Shown: positions 1 through 13,757 of the stretch, piece after piece
Numbering within the stretch: position 1 is the stretch's first letter
Layout of the letters: every line of letters starts with the position of its first letter
Source of the DNA: Rhizomys pruinosus
Lineage: Eukaryota > Chordata > Mammalia > Rodentia > Spalacidae
Assembly: GCA_009823505.1 (NCBI GenBank)
Contig: VZQC01004543.1
Span: 725,163 to 789,162 of the forward strand
Direction: 5' to 3'
DNA: 64,000 nt
Position numbers and translations under genes: made by a program
The notes under the pieces: model-generated
What the model was told of the DNA's origin: nothing
What the model saw: the letters and a program-made list of their open reading frames with translations, nothing else
Database searches by the model: none

Positions 1-227
1 TAGAAATAGTCTGCAGATATAGTTAGGTTAAAATGAGGTCATACTGAACTAGGGCATTCCTAAATCCAATGGCTGGCGTCCTCATAAACAGAGAAGACAC
101 AGAAAGACACATAGTGAAGAAAGCCATAAGGAGATGAGGACAGAGATGGGAGTGTGTAGGTGTAAGATGAAGAATGCTAGGGCTGCTGGGAGCGGTTGGA
201 AGCTCTGGAGTTTTGTGAAGTGCTCTA

Positions 228-350
228 TGCCTCTAGCTTCAGCCCTTCAGGAGGCTAAGGCAGGAGGATCTCTCGAGTACCCAAATTTGAAGCCAGCTTG
301 GGCAATATCAGGAGCACCTATTACAAAAGAAAGAATCCAGGGCTACAGCC
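228..350 (+). mobile_element. Old B1/PB1-like SINE fragment
   Basis: It contains a degraded 7SL-type body: aggaggctaaggcaggagga followed by gaagccagcttgggcaatat and an A-rich end. It is too diverged to subtype. Confidence 0.55.
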
Positions 351-630
351 TCCAAGGTAAGGATGTCTTTTTTGGCACCTTGATTTCAGAATTGGCCTCT
401 GCAACTGTGAGAGAATAAGTGATTAACGTCTGTGGGAATTTCTTATAGCAACACCAAGAACTCTGCACATCTGGGTAGCATCTTTTGTGGAAATCCCACT
501 TGAACCTTGGTTTACAGCTGAAGGGTTGGGACTTCAGGCCCACATACCTTTTCATGGAGATACACCTTCAAGGGTGGCCCATTACTGCTTGCTCTCAATG
601 GCTGCATGGGGCCCTGATTTACTAAACTTT

Positions 631-685
631 TGAATAAATATTGCTAAGGAAACTTTAACCAAGTTTCCTTAGCAATATTTATTCA
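631..685. repeat. Perfect inverted repeat, 25-bp arms, 5-bp loop
   Basis: Left arm 631-655 reads tgaataaatattgctaagga plus aactt. Right arm 661-685 is its exact reverse complement, and the spacer is taacc (656-660). No flanking transposon was recognised. The arms have no mismatch, which is unusual for neutral intron sequence. It could form a hairpin in RNA of either strand or a cruciform in DNA. Confidence 0.95.
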
Positions 686-1082
686 TGCTTCAAAATTATT
701 TTATTTCTTTCTGTTTAACATTTCCATGTAGCTTTCGAATTCCTTGAAAAATATCTTTAATTTTGTTATCAGTATATTGAATCTTGAAGTGTTATATTAA
801 ATCCACAATTTTCATTAAATTATGATAGATATCAATGTGAATTAATATCTTTAGAAAATTGTTTCTTTCGTACTATGAAGTTTATGTTATTATTTTAAAT
901 TTAGTTATCTTAAAATGTGTCTTAGACTTTTGTAAAATTTTTATCATGAAAGTCTTCAATCTCATTATTTATCTTTCTAAATATTTTTTAATGTTTTTTG
1001 TTGGGGGGTGTTCAACTGGGAAGGGATGAGGGAAGGGTATACAAAGAACCATAGGGATAAAAGGAGAGAAGGAGATCCTTAC

Positions 1083-1235
1083 CAGCCTCATCTCCCTCTT
1101 CGTTTCATCACATCGGTGGGGCAGAATTGGGACAATGGAAGGAGGAATGAGAACTCCACTCAGTGTGTAAATTCGGCCATTTTTGGCAGCGACCTCAGTT
1201 TCTTCCATTGCTGCATTGTTGGCCAGGATCTGCCC
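1083..1235 (-). CDS. Stab2: Stab2 exon, FAS1 domain 2 H2 motif and following linker; most downstream exon seen
   Basis: 153 bp (51 codons), acceptor cttctttcag, donor gtaagg. It encodes [40 protein letters not shown] and [25 protein letters not shown] is the H2 box of FAS1 domain 2. In human the next residues start a Cys-rich module (GTCVSC), and no such exon lies in 1-1082. Confidence 0.95.
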
Positions 1236-4147
1236 CTGAAAGAAGCAGTGACACCTTCCTTTCTAACTACAGAATCAAGCCATGGGGAGGAAGCAACGAC
1301 ACTAAAAGCCCCAACGTCACATCATTTCCCCCTGAAGGTTGATGATAGATTTTCTGTCAGGAAATGGATTGTGTTTGTGAAACGAATCCCTGACTGAGCA
1401 AGGACGCATGTAGAGAATGATTCCAGCACCCGCTGAGGTGGACAGAGGCTGATGACCACCACTCTACATTGCACTTGTTACCTCTTTGTGCTGAAATAAG
1501 GATCCATTCATTCCACTACATCCACTGACTGTGCATTAGCTCTGCTATAGGCACTGTGGATCCATCCACAGGCAAACTCCTGCTTCAGTGCTTAGTGGAG
1601 GGAGCGGAAAATCAGTGAATTTGTCAAGATTTCCAATATCCACTTTGCCTGCACCTTCTCCATCACGGGTCAATGGCAAGTTCATCCGTCTCTGGTGCGA
1701 GTCAAAAGCCTCCGGCCGTCCTTGGCTTTCACAGCCTGCATTGCCTGCCAATCTATTAGCATGATTTTTTTTTTTGTTGCTCTTCAAAATTCATTCACAA
1801 TTTATCATGTCTCTGTCCACCCTGACTAAAGACACCAACCATCATTCTGTTTTGGTCTTTTTGTGTGTATGCACATGCACATGTGGAGGTCAGAAGCCAT
1901 ATTATTCCTCACATACTGTTTACCTGTTTTTTTGAGATAGGGTCTCTTGCTGGCCTGGAGCTCACCAAGTGGGCTAGACTAACTGCCCAGTGAGCCCCAA
2001 GGTCCGCCTGTGTCCACATCCGCAGCACTGGCATGCATCTCTGCACATGGATATTTTTTAGGTGGGTTCTAGGATGGAACTCAGGTCTTCAAGTTTGTGC
2101 AAGTCCTTGCCTGACTGAATTATCTTCCCAATCCTTAACCCCATTCTTTTTTTTTTTTTTTTTAATATGTATGAATGTACTGTCTGCATGTAGGTCTGTG
2201 CACCCGTGTCGTGCAATGCCGTGGAGGTCAGAAGAGGGCGTCGGATTCCCCTGGAACTGGAGTTAAAGACAGTTCTCAGCCACCATGTGGGTGCTGGGGA
2301 TCGAACCTGGGTCCTCTGCAAGAGCAGTTGGCGCTCTTAACCACTAGGCTATCTCTCCAGTCCCCTTAACACCATTCTTGATTGGATTATTGCAATCATA
2401 TCTCTTAATCCATCTTCCAATTTGTACATTATCTCATAATAAGCTGCTTCTCATTCTCATTCCCACTTGGAGTAGGAGCCTGCATCTCACCCTGACTCTC
2501 AGGCCTTATGGGACCTGACTCCACATCCCTATGCCCCAGATGCCTGGCTGCTTTTCACCTCCCCTCCCTTTTGCTGCCTCTGCCTGGCCACGCTGTCCTG
2601 CTATTCGTTGAACACCTTAGCCTGCTCCTTGTAACATGCATTTGCTCTTGGCTGTTTCTTCTCTCTGGAAGTTTCTGTTTCCAGAAACTCACATTGCTAT
2701 TACTCCATTTCCTTCAAGTCTTAGGGTCTGCTGTTTTCTTCTTTGCGAGGACTTCTTAGACCTTTATCTAAAATGTCAGTTCTATGAACTCAGAGGGTGA
2801 CTGAGTAGGGAGGAAGAATTCTAAAGAGAGGTGAGTAGGGAACAAGAGAGTAATAGGGGTTGGAAGGGTGGGACCTAATGCTGGAGGTTTTCTCTTATGT
2901 ACAGAATCTAGATATACAGCATACACATACATATACAAATATATGTGACAAGAAAATGGAAAGGAGCTACTTGTGGGGAGGAAGGGGACTATCAGGGGAG
3001 ATTGTAATGAGCTGTAGGGACAAATATTCATGAGGTACGGTGATATACCTGTATGAAAAGTGGCATTCAAGGCCAGCCTGGTCTACAGAGGAAGTTCCAG
3101 GACAGCTGAGGCTACAGGGAGACCCTATCTTGAAAAGACCAAAAAAAAAAAAAAAAAAAAAAAGTGGCATAATGAAGCCCATTATTTTCAACATTAGCTA
3201 AAACAATAATAAGTGAAAACTCCATTTCTACTTCCAAGTTTCATGTAACCAGTGACTTTTGTCTGTTCTTTAGGACCTAGGACAGTGCCTGGAACACAGT
3301 GGTACCCAGTAGACGTCTGCTGAAAAGCGAGGTTGCCATCATTAGACATCATCTCTCTGCTCCTAGACTTGGCCATCTCAGAGAGTGAGCTTCACTGAGC
3401 ATCTTGGGTAAGCCATGCTCCCTCCCCTCCGGGGCTTCATAATGTTCTCCTGGGTGCCCAGCACTCTCTTCTATTCATCTCTGCCAAGTTCTTTCTACTC
3501 ATCCTTCCATGCATGGCCAGAGGGACCCCCCCTGAAGTTCTCTTGACCTGCTGCCTTCCTTGGACTCCTCCTTCCACATGCTTTCGACACCTCTGTGGAC
3601 TTCTCTAACTGGCACCCATCACAATTGTAATTGATTGATCACTGAGTGGATTGTTAAATTCTAGTTACTCCTGTGATGTATGTCTGAATCTTTTTTATTT
3701 TTTTGCTCTTTGTTCCTAGTATCTAGTATCACCCCCACAGGATCAGTTGATATTGGCTGATACTGATCTTGAAAGAATTGAGCAAAGAGTGAACAACTGG
3801 AAAGAATGCAGGCCTATGAGACAGGGGACATAACACAGTGGGTAAATTACTTGGCTTACAAGCATGAAGACCTAAGTTGATCCCTAGAACCTACATTTAA
3901 AAAGCCAGGCTCACTAACATACACTTGTAATTTCAGCACTGGGGAGATGAAGACAGGTGAATCCCTGGTACTTGCTAGCAGGCCAGCCTAGCCTACTTGG
4001 TGAACTCCAGGGCAGTGAGGGACCTTGTCTCAAAAAGGAGGTGGATAGTAGCTGCAGAATGACACATGATGTGATCCTCTGGGCATATGGATGCACACAC
4101 ATTCACATGCATGTGCACCTGTACAAACGTGTACACACACATGCACG

Positions 4148-4202
<55 letters not shown>

Positions 4203-7200
4203 CCATACATGCCACTCCTAACAAGAAAAGACCGCAGGCTTGTAAGTTAGTGTGGAGGCAAGATAACCTGATGAACAGGCAATCATCAGAACAGCCACGA
4301 GTGAGTGGGTACCACCACAGGATCTCACTTACATTTTTGGTTATGTTAAACTGTATGATCTGGTTGGCCATGCTGCGAATGTGAGGTGTTGAAATGAGAG
4401 TGGCCACTTCCAGCTGTAATGAGAAGAGATCTGTGGAGACATTTGCAGCAATGCACAGAGTACCCATTTCTTATAGCCCTTGCTGAAAAAAGTCCTTGAT
4501 GTTGTATTTGTGGCTTAGATTTCTTTGATAACAGTATAACAGATAATGGACTGAGGGTTTGCTCAGATCTACGGGTAAAAAGAACAAGCACAGCAAATTA
4601 TCTAGCATCAAAATATTGGAATTGGAGTGATAAAGTAGCAGGAGGAAGAGTAGGGCCAACCTGGGTAAATGGGACAATGTGGTATCTGAGGAGTTCCAGA
4701 AGTTTCCGAGAGCCCTGCAAAGGAATAAAAATATTACTTTAGTCAGTGAAGAAAACTCCACGCTCTTCCTTTTAAGAGCCCTTCAAATGAATTTGGAGAC
4801 TAAATAATAAAAGAAAATTACTCAAAAACTCTTTCTTGGGAAATTGAAGATGAGAACAATTCCATGCCACATATAATTAACATCCATCAAATCTCTTGAT
4901 AATAGCTATTCTGAAAACAAGACAAATACATTTCATGTAGTCTCTCTGCATCCCTGTGTGGCCTACTGACCCATTTTATATGTAATAACATGGAGCTCTA
5001 GAACCATGTCCACAGTCACACAATTCACTCAGGGTTCCAGCCTCAAGAATGGCAAACTCACAGCTAGAGTGCTCCATGACCTCACTGCTTGTCTCAGGAT
5101 ACATTCTGGAATTCTTACATCGATCATTTATGATTCTGTCTCAGTTGCTCCATACGTCAGCCTCTGCTCGTCAAGTCACATCCCAGTCTTCTAGGAATAT
5201 TTATCTGCAGGGACCCTGTTTGCCTTTTCCCTCAAAGGAAGTCATTCCTCCTTCAAGGATATTTCCAAAGGTTACTCTTGCTTCAGAAAACTGAAGCAGT
5301 AGTGGAGAAAAAAAATAGGGTCCTTGGGCTCTAAGAACAGACATATTCCTTGGAGGGAGCCTGCAGAGCTCGGGCACATTCCCTGGTAATGAGGCAGCAG
5401 GGATTCCTATGCATTTCTATAGCAGGACGGCACTCCGACTCAGCTGGGTGGACATGCTTCTCGGCCCTTGAGTTCTGCTAGGTATGTGGCACAGCCTGGA
5501 TAGATGAAGGACCGCAGGTCAAGATCCTAGTAACTACTAGGAGGTTGTCCTTTTGGGGAATATGTTCTCACATCCTCAAGCCCCAGGCTTAATAAAAAGC
5601 CTTGCCCAACCTGAGGTCCCGTCACTCAGCCTCTTCTGGGCACTTGAACTTCCAGAGATCTGCCTGCCTCTGTCTCCTAAGTGCTGGGATTAAAGGCACA
5701 TGCCTGGCCAAAGATACTGATTTTTTTTTTAAACAGTTGAGAAACATTAGAAAAGACAAGACAAATCAAACCAAGCATTTAGTCTTAGGGTTGTAGAGTT
5801 CTCTGTACTCAGGCCAATTGGCAGACCATAACTCTATTGAAGACTGCAGCCACATGTAGGGGTAGTTTCCAGGTTCTGTTTGATTAGTGCTATTTGCTTT
5901 GGTTGTGGACGGCACGTGGTGATATGTGTAACTATGGAGCTCTCCTCGTTTAGAAGAAGCTGTCTGGACACGGGAAGGCAGTGATACTGACTCTGTACAT
6001 TAGTAAGTAGGGTACTGTACCTCTGGAGACAGGAGGTAATCAAGGATGCCATCCTTCATGTTGTCCAATGCTTCATTGCTTGGAACAAAAATCGTGTAAG
6101 GTCCACCACCCCTATCCTCATCTAAGGCATGTCCGACATTGGTTTCCTACATTTGAGAAATTAAATTTTATGGCTATATTTTCTCAGGTTAATATTTGAA
6201 GTAGTTCCCCAGAAAGTAGTTAACATCTCTGATAATTTTACAAAGGATGCAGCCATTTTTCAGAAATTGATGGAAAGTGCATACCTCTAACAAAGATCGG
6301 AACTTGCTGTATCTTGGCTGTAGAATTGTCATTATGGTTTTCTGAAAAGAGAAGTTTTATGCTTAAAAGTCTGTAAAAATTAATAAAGTGGTTTTAGAAA
6401 TACAACATTAACTTTAAGAGATTGATGGCAGCATTTATGTCTGCTCTGAAAAGACTGCTTTACAGGCGACTTTGTGATTGACCACTAAACAGCCAACTGC
6501 TTTGATTTAACCAGTCTTTCAAATCTGTGCACTCTACAGAACCTCCTGGCAAGGGCAAGCTGAGTGCTAGCCAAAACTTTCTTCTAGGATGTGTCTCTCC
6601 AGGCAGCAGAGAAAGGTGGACTTGGGTTGATCTCACTTTTACCTGACTTCTCACCTGGGGGTTGCCCTTGAGTGTGGGTTCTAGCTTGTCCATAGCTCTG
6701 TCGAGGATGTGTACAAGCCCGTTTGAAGCAGCTATATCCCCCTGAATAATTTTCACCTTCGTTTTGCCTCCATAAAGTTTAAGCTTTAGTTGATTGTCCT
6801 AAAATACCAAAGAAAGAAAAATAAATTAATATGGAAGTTCTGGAAAGAGTGTATCAGACTAGCAGTCAGATGTCCTGCGTCCTTAGGTCCTGCCACTTAC
6901 CAGCGGTGAGACTGTGGCAAAATTACACAGTCTTACACGAGGATGAAGTATCTGTTTGGCTTACCTCACTCATTTACTATTAAACTAAAATGAGATACTG
7001 CTGTGCAAAATGTGGACAAGGCATTCTATGCTCTCCTCCAGGAAACTTCAAGCTCCATGAGGCCATAACAGCTGATTACCGATGTAGCACTTGCTCTGAT
7101 GTGTTGCACAGAGAAGGTGCACAACAAATGCATCTGTGGAATGACTAACTGAAGCTATTGTGTGACCCGTAAGAGTTACAGACAATAAATATTTGCTGAA

Positions 7201-7296
7201 TGAATGAACAAGTGAATGTATGCATGCCCTTATGTGAAAGGAAGACATATCTTCCTGTCATTTATATTGCTCTATCCTTTCTATCATCTATCAGTC

Positions 7297-7349
<53 letters not shown>

Positions 7350-7488
7350 ATCTATCATCTATCTATCATCTATCTCTATCTTCTATCAATCATCTATGTA
7401 TCTACTATCAATCATCTATCTATAATCTATCATCTATCTATCTATCATCTATCTATCTATCATCTATGTATCTATCTATGTATCTATC

Positions 7489-7535
<47 letters not shown>

Positions 7536-10500
7536 CATCTTTCTATCTATCCTCCACCCTCACACATTCAGGACAGCAGACTGGTTAAGACTGTGGGATT
7601 TATTATCAGGCAGATCCACACTTGAATCTTGACTCAGGATTTTCCATGTGACCTCTCCATTGTCCCATAGGAGAAACGAGGATTCTGATAAAACAGATAA
7701 GGATTCTGATAAAACACAAATAAAGATTTACCTCTATATTTAACATGGAAAGAGCACTCAGAAATCTGCCAACTATTGATATTAGGTGAAATATAACAGT
7801 CCAGATCACCACCCACCTGTGTACGACTGTCATTAATTGCATGCCTCCCGCTAAGTAGAACCATGAAAAGAGTTATTTGTGAAGTGTGTGTGTGGGGGGG
7901 AGTTTGGTTTTAAAAGCTGGCAGAATGAATGGCATTAGGAGAGACAGAGGTGCTAGCTGGAGAAGATGGATCAATTCCAGCAACTCAAAGCAAACACATT
8001 CCGTTCATTTCCTTTCACGAGAGGAATGCAGACAGCCCTTCCAGGAAATGAGTTCACAGCACTCTGCCTTCCTAGTGGCAGCTGAATTAACAGTTGCTTC
8101 GAGAGCTAACTCAGGCCACATTCAATCAAATACTCTAGTCCTATTTCTGTAACAGTCTACCTCCTCCTTCCCAGCTCCTGTTGCCCTGGGAGAAACTCTG
8201 ACCTTATCCCTGTTGAAGATTTCCCCTGACTTCCCAGTCAAGGTATAGAAGGTGTCTGTGTCATTCATCTGCTCCGTGTTCATCAGCCCAGCAATGATGT
8301 GGAGTTTCACAAAGTACTGAGCAGTCTCCTTATCCATCAAAAGCTCATTTACCTAAGAAAAGAGAGTCAGATGGAGTGATATTTGGAGAAAGTGAGCATT
8401 ATAATTATAATTATAATGCATGTTGGGCCTTATTCAACATCGGAGACACCCAAGCCAGTGTACTCTAAGGGGATCTATCAGATACAGATGAGGGTTCAGA
8501 TGAGTATAGGCTCGGGGCCAGGCACTAAAAAGAGTAGAAATCTGGAGCTTCACAGCTGATGCCCACTGCACTGTTAGGGACCGTAGGCCACTTGGTCCTG
8601 GATCTCACATTGTAGGGAGGGCAGAGAAATGGATACAGGAGGAGAAAAGGGACCAGACTCAGAGAATCTACCTTGAATCCAAGAAGAAGACCAGAACGAA
8701 ATCTTCTGAAGTTTAAGGAGTAGGCAGAGTGGGCTGATGATGCTTTTGAATAGCAAAGTTATGCGATCAAATCGACATTTTGGTCACAATTGTACTATCA
8801 ACAATCAACAGATGCTTTTTAGTGAACTCTCTGCAAACTCTATATATTGGAGGGGAGACCCCTTGCAAAGTGCCTAGTACGAAGGCTTGCAATACTGCCA
8901 TTTCTCCTCTGTAGGAGAGACTATAGGATATCTCTGAAGGTCATCAGTAGATGGGCTCATCTCAGATGGATGAATGGTGATGGAATATTGAGATGAAGGA
9001 TGCTGCAACACACTGGGCTTTGACTCAAGACAGCAAAAAGTCTCATTAGAAAGGGTCTTGGAAGAAGATAAACCAATTTGATGCAAATCTGTAAATACTA
9101 TTTACATTAGATCAAACTGAACTATTTCATAGGTATTATCACCATAGGACACTTCCACCAGATACAGTGATTCCCACTCCGTGATATTATCTCAAACAAC
9201 AGCTGCACACATTGAAGAGTAAATTTTTCTCTGTGTTCCTTCTGTCACTGTTACCATTGCCCATGATGTCAAAGAAATTAATACCAGCTAATGTATTAGT
9301 TGAATTTTTCCTGTGGGGAATGAGCAGCCTTGCATCATACAAATCTTATTTATCACTTGACTGCAGGTTAGGAAGTTTCAAGGGTACCCTTAGAAGGACA
9401 TGATTGAAAGAAAGCCTTTTAGCATGCTGGTAATGGTCTTGCTAGATATACAAGTGCTTTCAATTGTGTCGTGTATTTATGATTTGTGTACTTCTGTAAG
9501 GATATTTCTCTGAGAAATAAGGATACTTATTTCTGCACTTCTGTAAGGATATTCTCAAATAGTGCAGATTCTCATCTATGTGTGGATGTTAAAAGAGTTG
9601 ATTTCTTAGAAGGAAAGAGTACAATAAAAGTCATTAGAATCAGGGAAGGGTAATAGAGGACAATTAAATAACGAATACCACAATTCAATTAGACAAGAGG
9701 AATATACTCAAGAGTTCTAACTCACAGGATGGTGACTATTATTTAGGGTAACTTATATTTTAGAAAGTACTGGAAGAGTAGAATTTGAGGCTTTGCAACA
9801 CAGAAAACTGATAAATGTTTAAGGAAATCAAAGTGCTAATTACTCTGATTTGATTATGACACATTTTATACCTGTATCAGATACCACACTTTACAATGCT
9901 TATGTGTTAACTTAAAACATATGTTTGTCAAAAAGCCCCACCATGTTTACCACTAGTAGGCTAAATTGTCATAAAGTTTCTCACTTTAAGTAAGATACTG
10001 TCCATTAAGGCATTTTATGTCAGCCCTTCAGTGTGGGGTTATTTTAAATACTCACATCGAATCCTTTCATTCCCTTGTCTGAGGGCAGCAGCATGGTGAA
10101 TGGTCCCAAGCTGCTCAGTGGCCAGGCATAAGCTTTGTCTTATGAGTCCAAATATGCAAAGAAAGAAAGAAAGAAAGTGCCATGAAGGTCAGAGACACAT
10201 GGGCTGTGAAGTTGCTCAGTGGGTCTTATGTGAAGTGTTGGCCCGGCATATTCTCAGAACTCTCTAAGAGGTTCCCTGGAGACTCAGCTGTGGCTTTACA
10301 GATACTCTGGGATGATGGGGTAGGGTGTGACAAGGTCTTCTGACAGCCTTACACTCCCTGACCCTGTGATAGCTGAACTATCATCTGCTGTGTAAGGGTT
10401 CAGCCCTTGGTTTCATCCAAGGCCGGCTTTGGAGAGCCCACACCAGGCTTAATGGTCTGTTGGTGCCTTCTTGAAGAGTAGAGTATTCAAACAAAGGGCC

Positions 10501-13500
10501 TCACATTTCCATTCTGCCCTAGGCCCTGAAAGTTAAGGAGCCGGCCCATTTCCATCACCCTGGGGAAGCTGGAACCTCAGGACAGGCTCTGTGTCCTCAC
10601 AGGAGCAAGCTGCAATGAGGAAGGTGAAAGGTAAATAGGACTCTGTCCGGGGAATGTTGGGTGTAGGGATTCTGCAAGGGACACTCTACATACACCTCCT
10701 TCCTCTCTCATCTGATGTCCTGTGAGTTCCTAGCAGCTGGTTATAGTTTCTAGAAGATTTTTCTTAAGCTCAAGTCCTGTTTCTAATGCTTGACCTCTGT
10801 ATGAGGCCTTGCAAAGAGCAGACCACCATACAGGCAGTACAGTCAGATTATGCAGAGAACACAGCATTGGTCTGCAAAGATACTGACTTCTCTATGTTTG
10901 TTTTCTTTTGGGAAATCATTTTTGCTAACTTGAAAAATTCTAACACAAATATTGATATTTTAAGGTTTCTATTTGCTGGTCAGTTCTGTGTTTTATTTTT
11001 TGTCACCTGGTCACATTCATGCTTGGGTGAAGTCTTATTCAATGTTATGATCAGCAATAATATTTCATTCTCAAGGGGTGGAAGGTGGGGCAATATTTGT
11101 AAATGCTGAGGGTCTTTTGCACTATTACCCTGCCTAGAGCTTGGGGAAGATTTGTTACTAGTATAGGTTAACTAGTAGCCTTAACTGTTGAACATGGATA
11201 CTGTCATGGGACCTTAGTAACTTTCTATCCCCAGTATGACATGACAACATTTGTTTGTCTCTAAAAATGGAGAGATAGCCTAGTGGTTAAGAGCGCTGAC
11301 TACTCTTGCAGAGGACCTGGGTTCAATCCCCAGCACCCACACTGCGGCTGAGAACCGTCTTTAACTCCAGTTCCAGGGGAATCCGACGCCCTCTTCTGAC
11401 CTCCGAGGCATTGCATGACACAGGTGCACAAACTTACATGCAGACAGTACATTCATATACATAATATATATATATGAAGTCAAAGGAAAGGGGATAATCT
11501 TTGACATCAATTGCTGTCTCTCTTGCTGTTATTACAAGTTTGTTAATCTATGGGAACCTTAGGACCCTAGCCTCAGCCCTTTGTCTACTAATCTTTGCAT
11601 TGCTAGACCTCCTAGAGAACAAATGTCTCCTTGGAAATAGCTGTCTGGTTCCTCTGTCACCTGTATGGCCAGCCCTACAAGGGCTGGTCCTAGTGCACCA
11701 GTCTCGCCTATCCTTTCTGCAATCTGTGTCTTGTAGATGCCCTGGCTCAGAAGAAGGCTGCCCTTGAGGAGGAAATCTGTATCACATAGCTGTATACCCA
11801 GGAGCAAGAGGAAGTGGGTCAGCCTTCCTTGCCACTTTCCTCTGGGTTCCGTATTTAATCCTCTGAGTCGCTCCATGATGTTTCCGTAACAGGTCAGGCC
11901 ATTGCCCACATAACCTTTCCGGCAAGTACATCTGCAGAGAGAGTGAAATCATATTCTCAGGGGCTTCACAGATGAGGAAAACGATGCAAAAAACCCAGTA
12001 CTGGACAAGGCCAGGAGAAGCACAAACCCAGTGAGCAGATAAGTGCAGGTCCTGGCTTAGAGTTGCCTTTCCAGAATCAGATGAGTAATGTAGTATGTGC
12101 ATTTATAAACAGAAGATATCTTTGTATGCTCTTTGGAGCAGTTATTCTCAAAGTATGCTCTAGATACCCTCTGCATCAGAATCACTTGGAATATTTGCTA
12201 CAAATGTAGAATAAGCCTGAACCGGAATAAGCCACATGTGATGGTTAATATTTATTGAACTCAGCCAGGTGTGGTAGCACACGCCTTTAATCCTGGCACT
12301 TGGGAGGCAGAGGCAGGCGGATCTTTGTAAGTTCAAGGCCAGCCTGGTCTACCGAGTGAGTTCCAGGACAGCTGGAGCTACAGGGAGACCCTGTCTTGAA
12401 AAGACCCCCCCAAAATTTTTTTTTATTGAACTCGACAGGATCTAGAATCACCTCAGAGACAAGCCTGTGGAGAGGCTGTGAGGGATTATCTGCAAGCAGC
12501 CCTCCTTCTCTGCTTCCTGTTTCAGATGCACTGCGAGCTACCAAGCTCCTGCCACCACGACTTCTGTGATGGACTGCATCCCTCAAACTTCCTTAAGTCG
12601 CCTTTGTCAGGGTATTTGATCACAGCAACAGAAAAAGGAACTAATATACCACCAAGGGCAGCCTGTGGGGCAGCAAAGACTTGAACCATCCATCTGCATA
12701 GAACGTTTACCCCACTTCCTCCCTTCCTAGCCAAGGCCTGCCCCTCACCACTCCTCCCTCAAGGAGGCCCCCTTCAGCGTCCCTTCTTGCTTTGGATGGC
12801 TCTGCTTACATGCACTCTCATGGTGCTATGCAGCCCTCTCTCTAACAGCTGTTTCAGCTGTTATTTATCTTGATATGTCTGGTTATGTGATAAATATCTG
12901 CTTCCCTATCCACCGAGGGCAAAGGCTTTGAGTTTCTTTGTTCACTGTGGTCACCCTAGGATGTAGCCCAGGGCCAGGTCCCTAGGAGGCACTTAATCAA
13001 TAGTCATACAATAAGCAGGAGCTGCATTAAGTAGATAAGAAAAACAATGAGAATTAACCACAGACAATAAAAATGAATATATGAGCCATGGAAGTCACAG
13101 AGAAGCAATGAGATCAATCACACACAATGATAATATATAAACCACAGAAGTCATAGAAATATAACACAATAGTCTCAAAAGAGAGAAAGTCGGAGATGTG
13201 CCAATAGTGGCATGTTGGTAAATGTTTAATAACTACCTCTTAAGGGAATGTGTGCGAGAAAGGAAGCTTTGATTGACAGAACTTGGCAATTTCAATGGTT
13301 TCTCACTGTACATCGGCCAATTTCACACTACTAACATCATGTCAACAAGTTTGTGAAATTCCTAAAAATTTAGCACTCTGCTCTGTGAATCTGGAAGCGC
13401 TGGCTGTTCCTAGGAGAGGTGTTGACAGCCAACATAGGAGGGTGACATTGACTAGGACCCTGAAGATGAGCAGAAGTACTTTCCAGAGAGGAACACTGCC

Positions 13501-13713
13501 GAGGGCTGCAGAGATACTGTGACAACATCACAGTTCTGATGAGGTCCTACCATAGCATAGACACGACTCACTTAGGACTGGATCCCAGAGAATAACTACA
13601 TGCTCAAGAATTAACTTTTGCTTCTAAATATGGTCTCTTGGAAAATAGATCTATTTCTAACAGGCTTGTAGAACAAACCTCTCAGTCCTGTCACCCTTTA
13701 CTGCAGTGACTAT

Positions 13714-13757
<44 letters not shown>

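Larger units (their letters stand above)
1..1082 (-). other. Stab2 intron, partial (downstream edge of window)
   Basis: No exon found. It holds an old 7SL-derived SINE fragment (about 228-350), a perfect 25-bp inverted repeat (631-685) and an AT-rich stretch (about 686-990). Confidence 0.8.
1236..4332 (-). other. Stab2 intron with SINEs and L2 fossils
   Basis: Contents: B4 (1858-2140), B2-type (2147-2365), L2 (2470-2770), B1 (3066-3163), L2 3' end (3265-3335), B4 (3815-4150) and CA repeat (4151-4198). In the rest I see nothing. Confidence 0.75.
6799..8202 (-). other. Stab2 intron
   Basis: Holds a MIR (6860-7040), an L2 3' end (7045-7205) and an ATCT array (7293-7548). The final 650 bases look unique. 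Confidence 0.7.

Noticed and set aside
343..555. Minus-strand Cys-containing frame as candidate for the next Stab2 exon
   Set aside because: Does not match the GTCVSC-type sequence that should follow the 1083-1235 exon.
3993..4250. Cys/Val-rich and His/Thr-rich frames
   Set aside because: Translation of a CA/TG repeat in a B4 tail.
7200..7625. Open frames rich in Ile/Tyr/Leu/Ser
   Set aside because: Translation of ATCT microsatellite (same for 46645-46887 and 53452-53954).
11264..11475. tRNA-like A and B boxes (here and at the other SINEs)
   Set aside because: They belong to tRNA-derived SINEs; no cloverleaf with a full acceptor stem was seen, so no tRNA gene is called.
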